Assembly: GCA_020091685.1 (NCBI GenBank)
Contig: CM034613.1
Location: forward strand, 23,670,856-23,734,855
Direction of reading: 5' to 3'
Source of the DNA: Lutjanus erythropterus
Lineage: Eukaryota > Chordata > Actinopteri > Lutjaniformes > Lutjanidae
Length of the DNA: 64,000 nt
The notes beneath the pieces are model-generated. The model ran no database searches, was not told the origin of the DNA, and saw only the letters and a program-made list of their open reading frames with translations. Below, piece by piece: positions 59,656 through 64,000 of the stretch; the first letter of the stretch is position 1, and every line of letters starts with the position of its first letter. The position numbers were made by a program, and so were the translations under genes.

Positions 59656-59882
59656 ACCTCCACTAAAGAGGTTATGTTTTTGGTGGTGTTTGTCTGTCTG
59701 TCAGCAGGACTACAGAAAAACTACTGGCCTGATTTCTGTGAAACTTTGTGGAGGGGTCAAGCATGGGCCAAGGAAGGACCTGAATGTTGCATATCCAATG
59801 AATGGAGCAAATACACAAATAATTTTTCAGCTTGTCTATTGGCCTTGGCAAAGGTCTGTGTTGTCCGAGTGCCCGACTAGTT
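59656..59882. repeat. Dispersed repeat with complementary ends
   Basis: Begins CCTCCACTAAAGAGGTTATG, continues GTCAGCAGGACTACAGAAAA and GTGAAACTTTGTGGAGGGGTC, and ends GGCCTTGGCAAAGGTCTGTG. This is a close match to an interspersed repeat I know in many fish genomes. The open frames over it (59594-60007) are a consequence of the repeat and not a gene. Confidence 0.6.
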
Positions 59883-61733
59883 GCTCATTATTTTGGGCTG
59901 TTCTGGCTCCAGTTTCTCCTTCTTGTTTCGCTCGGTGCATGGCTCCCCGACACGTCCAGATATTAAGCCTGCTTGATATCTTTCGGGCATCTGCAAAACA
60001 TTGGTGAACTCTTGGCAAACGCTTGGATCATGTCTATGAACGATTCACACACAGAAATTGCGCGACGTCCAAAAACTGTTGGGAAGCGGGAAATTGGGGC
60101 TACAATCCTGTAGTGTGAATTTGGGATTGGTGAAGCTGGATTAATTGTTTGTGTGATCTAATAATAGGTGTTTTTGGACCGGAGGAACTTTTGTCATGAT
60201 TATACAGACAACTAAAGGTTCCCCCCATCTTTTTATTTTATTTCCTGCACTACAAGACTGATCATTGTTCTTAGAATGCCGTTTTGAGCTCCTACTTGTA
60301 GGGCTGGATATTGTTTAAAAAACTGCAATACAAGTACCAACACCAGTACCCTTAAAGTGATACCGGTACCTTTTTTTGAAGGTTCCTATTTATGAAGAAT
60401 ACTTGAAATGACTGGCTGCAAGCAAAACCATAAAAATAGTCTTTCTTTTTCTAGATCTGCGTAGCAAAAGGACTGACTGGAGAAGCTTTGATACTGCTTG
60501 GCACTGGGTTATTTCAATCGATACCTTAACACCCTCCTGTCTTCAGGGTAGATAAGAGAAAACTTGAATGATGTAAGTGTGCATTGATTGGTTGAACACA
60601 TGACTCGATGTAGCATCATCAAATGCTATCTTTGAAAACCTGTGTGAAAAATTTGATGTGTGAACAACAGCTCATTTTGGTAGCCAGTGTTAATTTTGAC
60701 AAGAATTTTTATTTTAGTTTCGGTCTTAGTCGCTCACTGAAAATTTTAGCAGGTTTTAGTCCAATTTAGTCTTTTGTTTTTGTTTTTAATCAAGAGTTAG
60801 TCAGTGGAACTTTAAGGTTAGTCAAAATTTTAGCCAATGCTTTAGTCTCTATTTTGAATAGACTCTATTCAAAATGTTTTATTCTTCACCCTTAAGCAAA
60901 TTTCTTTCATAAACTGGACAGTGTGGATCTTAAATCGGCAAATTACCAGATTATCCTTTAGAAGGAGCAGATGTTTTACTGTCAACACAGCTCTGTTAAA
61001 TTTAAAGGTGCACTGCTGGAGCACAACAATGCGCCCTCAATCCACAAAGAATTTCAGCTATGCTAAAATTAGCCTACTTTTAGTTCTGAAAGGGAATTAA
61101 CACATGTAATCGAAACAATCAATTTATGGAACAGAAATCGTTGGAACAGTGTGTTCAGGTGGCTTTGGCGCACTTTTCCAGATTTTTTGCCAGATTGCGA
61201 TGCTGATGTCTGTGATCTAATTAGATCCACCTAAAACAGAGCCAACTAGTCCATCTCGTCTATTTTATTTGACATTTAATCACAAAATAAAAGGACATCA
61301 ATGAATACTTGTGGTAAAGATTTTTGTTGACAAAATCAACACTGGTGCTCGCCTTAAAAAAAATGGAGCAAAACCCAAACAAATGGACCAGTGATGTATG
61401 TGCAGAAGTGACGTCTGTCGTGACATTATACCGATCTCCAGCTGGTTTATGTCACTCCAGCATTTCTGTTGGCTGCGTGGATGCAAACAGAAAAGGTTTG
61501 CAGTTCTTGGGGAGCTCCCTAGTGGGCAGTTCCTGTCAGGGAGTTCCCAGAACTCACCTTATATGTTGATGAAGAACCATGTGAACCATATGATGGATAA
61601 ACCTTTTGTTTTTCTTTCCACTCACGCTGATTGACATTTTCTATAAACTTTGAAAAAACTCTCTCCACAGAAGACAAGGTCAGCTGAGCAGGAGCCTTTC
61701 AGGATGTAGAGAAATTCTTAGAGAGTAAAAGGA
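59883..61733. other. Intergenic, repeat-like patches
   Basis: A GGGCTGGATATTG and GATACCGGTACC-containing patch (about 60300-60540) looks like another decayed dispersed repeat, as does a TTTTAGTC-rich patch at about 60690-60870. No exon is recognised. Open frames 61324-61634 have no domain. Confidence 0.4.
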
Positions 61734-61739
61734 TTTATT
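61734..61739 (-). terminator. Candidate polyadenylation signal for gab1
   Basis: Plus-strand TTTATT gives AATAAA on the minus strand, 80 bp after the gab1 stop codon. It is the closest candidate; longer 3'UTRs are equally possible. Confidence 0.4.
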
Positions 61740-61818
61740 ACTTTAAAGCAAAGTAATTAAGTAACCAGTGCTGATCAAGAAGCTTCTTCAAACTGTATGT
61801 CTGTGTGCTTGTGTGTTT

Positions 61819-62730
61819 CTAGCATTTCTCCTTCTCCGTGGACATCCTCCCATCATGCCATGCTTCTCTGGTGTTCCTCAGGGCCTTGGTCCTTTTCGGA
61901 TCCACCACCACGTAGTCCACACGTGTGCGTCCGACCCGTGCTAGCTCTTCGCCTGCTCCAGCCTGCTCGCCGCTTCCACCTTCTGCCGTGCAGCGTTTCT
62001 GGTGACGGTAAAAATGTACTTTTATCATTTTACCTCGCAGAACACGTGAGTTGGTTGCAAAGCAAAATACTACTGTAAGTATTTAATATTTAAACACATG
62101 AAGAAAGTGCTGGCATGGCGCCCTCTGGTGGCTGACCTTTCATCAGACAGGGTCATTTCTATCTGCAACCCCAATCCCAATAAAGTTGTGTAAAGCATAA
62201 ATAAAAACAGACTGCAATGACATGAAGGCCAGTCTAGTACCTGAGCTCTTTAATACAAAGCCACGCTGTTAGAACACGTGCACAATGTTTCTTGGCATCG
62301 TCTTGGTGAAATAAGCAGGGACGTCCCTGAAAAAGACCATCACAGCTGCTGTCTTTTGAAGTTAGCGTTGGTAACAATCTGTATGGTCCTTTTCCTCTTT
62401 ATCCCGGAGGACTAAAGGCAGTTATTGCATTCTGTTTTTATTTAAGTTTTACACAACGTTCCCACTTTTTTGGAATTGGAATTTTTGGAATTTCTATCCG
62501 CTATTTAAAAATACTACTAAATACAATAACAATATACCAAAATAAACATTATTAAATACATGACAGAGAGAAAGAGAGGACGTTTTTACCTGTCTTGTTG
62601 GTGTCGATCGCCCAGTGTGGAGGTCGAGGTCCAGGTACTCCACCTGTTTGTCACCTCTGGCTCGCCGTAGCAACGGGCTGCTGACTCCACCCTCTGATGC
62701 CCGGTGCAGCATGAGCCTCAGAGACTGTAT

Positions 62731-62817
<87 letters not shown>

Positions 62818-64000
62818 GTTTAGTTAAGTGTGCAAAGAAGAAAGAGAAAGAAAGGAAAGAAGGAAAAAAGACTTGGATAAGGAGAGAGGAGGATTTAAGT
62901 GGAATGACAGAAGGAAATTAGGGAGAAAATTTTAGGGAGAAAGTGTGGATGAGATCCATGTGGATGAGATCTGATAGGCCAAACGACGTAGAGAAGGAAG
63001 GACAGAGGACACAAAGCAAACAGAGCAAGGATGGGAGGAAAACTGGATGTATGAGTGTTTTACCGATTCCCCAGCGCTGAAACTGAGGTTGGAGGTCGTC
63101 ATGGCGACGTAGCTTTCGTCAGGGTCATCAGAATCAGAGGAGGGGGACGAGCTGTGAGCAGAAGTCGGCCTGACCGACCGACGACTGGACGGACTGACAC
63201 ACACACACACAGACACACAAACAATTAATCATTCCAGCAAAAACTTTCATCCGTTGGTCAGAGGTTTTGTAATTACTTAAATAAAAGTACCAATATGACA
63301 GTGTAAAAATATTCTGATAAAAGTAATATAAGTAAAAGTATTCATTTTGCAGTAAACTATTATTACACATGACATTATTTGATTGTTGATCTTTCAAATA
63401 CATTATGCACAGTTCTGTAGTTTAGTCTAGTGGCTACCAACCAAGGGGACGAGCCCCTCCAAAGGGTTAATGGATAAATCTGTGGGATTGTGACATTATT
63501 AACATAAAATAAAATAAAATAAAATAAAATAAAATAAAATAAAATAAAATAAAATCCTCGGAAACACAAGAGCTCTAATATTTGTAAACTTTTCCCTACT
63601 TAAAAAAAATGAAATATTACAATATACAGCATGCAATTTTCCCTCTGAAATGTAATGGAATAAAGCTACAGTATAAAGTGTTCCCCAAAATTGTACTGAA
63701 GAACAGTGAAGTAATAATTTAATTGTAAATTTACTGGGGTAAATATACTTTGTCTGTTACTTCCTGCTCATGTTAACAGTAATAAGCTGCAGTACACTGT
63801 CATCGCCACAGGGGGGCAGCAGAGAGCAGCACAGCTGAATGTACCTGCTCTGTTATTTACACTTTATACCTCTCTGCCTCTGTGTGTAATGGACATTAAA
63901 TATTGATGTGTTTTGTAGTTTTTTTTGTTGATGCAGCAGAGCCAGTGCTACACACACACACACGCACACACACACTTACTCTCGTGTGAAGGTTCTAGTG
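61819..64000 (-). CDS. gab1: GAB1-like adaptor protein, C-terminal exons (partial)
   Basis: Four consecutive 3' exons, running off the right edge: 63980-64000 (partial, TRTFTR plus two bases of an Asp codon), 63064-63193, 62590-62724 and 61819-61998, all GT-AG and in frame to TAG. The protein reads PSSRRSVRPTSAHSSSPSSD, DESYVAM, then KQVEYLDLDLHTGRSTP, then RVDYVVVDPKRTKAL and NTREAW. This follows human GAB1 in order and spacing (ENYVPM, QVEYLDLDL, VDYVVVD, TREAW). GAB1 is a docking protein downstream of receptor tyrosine kinases. The YVAM tyrosine is a PI3K p85-type site, and the last two tyrosines are the bipartite SHP2-binding motif. GAB2 and GAB3 have different C-termini (VDYVQVD), which argues for gab1. 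The PH domain and most of the protein lie outside. Confidence 0.93.
62166..62479. mobile_element. Non-autonomous DNA transposon in gab1 intron
   Basis: The left end CAACCCCAATCCCAATAAAG followed by TTGTGTAAAGC is the imperfect inverted complement of the right end TTACACAACGTTCCCACTTT followed by TTTGGAATTGG. The interior carries GGTGAAATAAGCAGGGACGT, shared with 3705-3845. It is an internally deleted, decayed copy about 314 bp long, lying in the last gab1 intron. Confidence 0.75.
62732..62815. repeat. (CA)n microsatellite abutting a gab1 splice acceptor
   Basis: About 42 uninterrupted CA units. On the minus (gab1) strand this is (TG)n, ending 5 bases before the acceptor AG of the exon 62590-62724, with only CATAC between. 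Confidence 0.95.
63255..63790. repeat. AAGTA-rich dispersed repeat with (TTTTA)n
   Basis: ACTTAAATAAAAGTACC, AAAAGTAATATAAGTAAAAG and GTGAAGTAATAATTT are of the same type as the 28042 and 52518 repeats. A pentanucleotide tract (AAAAT, about ten units, 63504-63554) lies inside it. All of it is within a gab1 intron. Confidence 0.55.

Noticed and set aside
59594-60007. 137-codon plus-strand frame
   Set aside because: Lies over a dispersed repeat and contains no protein domain.
62494-62827. Frames with long Cys-Val or His-Thr runs
   Set aside because: Translation of the (CA)n microsatellite; only 62590-62724 on the minus strand is real gab1 coding sequence.

Overview
This is vertebrate nuclear DNA, almost certainly from a teleost fish and probably a percomorph. 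The signs are short genes with GT-AG introns, many (CA)n/(TG)n microsatellites, teleost-type dispersed repeats, a lineage-expanded Ig V-set cluster, and a synaptotagmin-4 and a GAB1 homologue. The species cannot be named from the sequence. No prokaryotic feature, CRISPR array, tRNA or rRNA was recognised.

Layout. 1-16.5 kb: no recognisable gene; microsatellites, decayed transposons, a TTAA-flanked MITE and a zinc-finger transposase remnant. 17.0-27.2 kb (minus strand): a complete syt4-like gene with five coding exons that join in frame to 462 codons. A strong match to the REST/RE1 silencer lies beside its start codon. 27.3-30.2 kb: upstream DNA with a long (TG)n and dispersed repeats. 30.2-45.2 kb (plus strand): four tandem units of 3.5-4.3 kb, each carrying the same four-exon gene (5'UTR exon, signal-peptide exon, one Ig V-like exon, membrane/tail exon); every unit has frame-breaking indels. 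46.0-47.7 kb (minus strand): an intact relative of the array genes (184 aa), facing the array tail to tail. 48.1-48.8 kb: one transposable element nested in another. 49.3-51.8 kb (minus) and 55.0-58.7 kb (plus): two divergent rhodopsin-class GPCR genes, each with three coding exons and the same intron phases, plus a candidate 5'UTR exon with a shared donor; they look like an inverted duplication. 59.6-61.6 kb: repeats. 61.8-64.0 kb (minus): the last four exons of a gab1-like adaptor gene, running off the right edge.

Functional picture. syt4 codes for a vesicle C2-domain protein of neurons and endocrine cells, and its RE1 site fits neuron-restricted expression. The Ig cluster looks like fast-evolving cell-surface immune receptors or ligands. 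Its V domain has Trp where the B-strand Cys is expected and Cys where the C-strand Trp is expected. Three of the four array copies read into a stop just before the membrane segment. The GPCR pair lacks the usual TM3-ECL2 disulfide. The gab1 exons keep the YxxM motif and the two C-terminal tyrosines known in GAB1 to recruit PI3K and SHP2. The genes share no obvious pathway.
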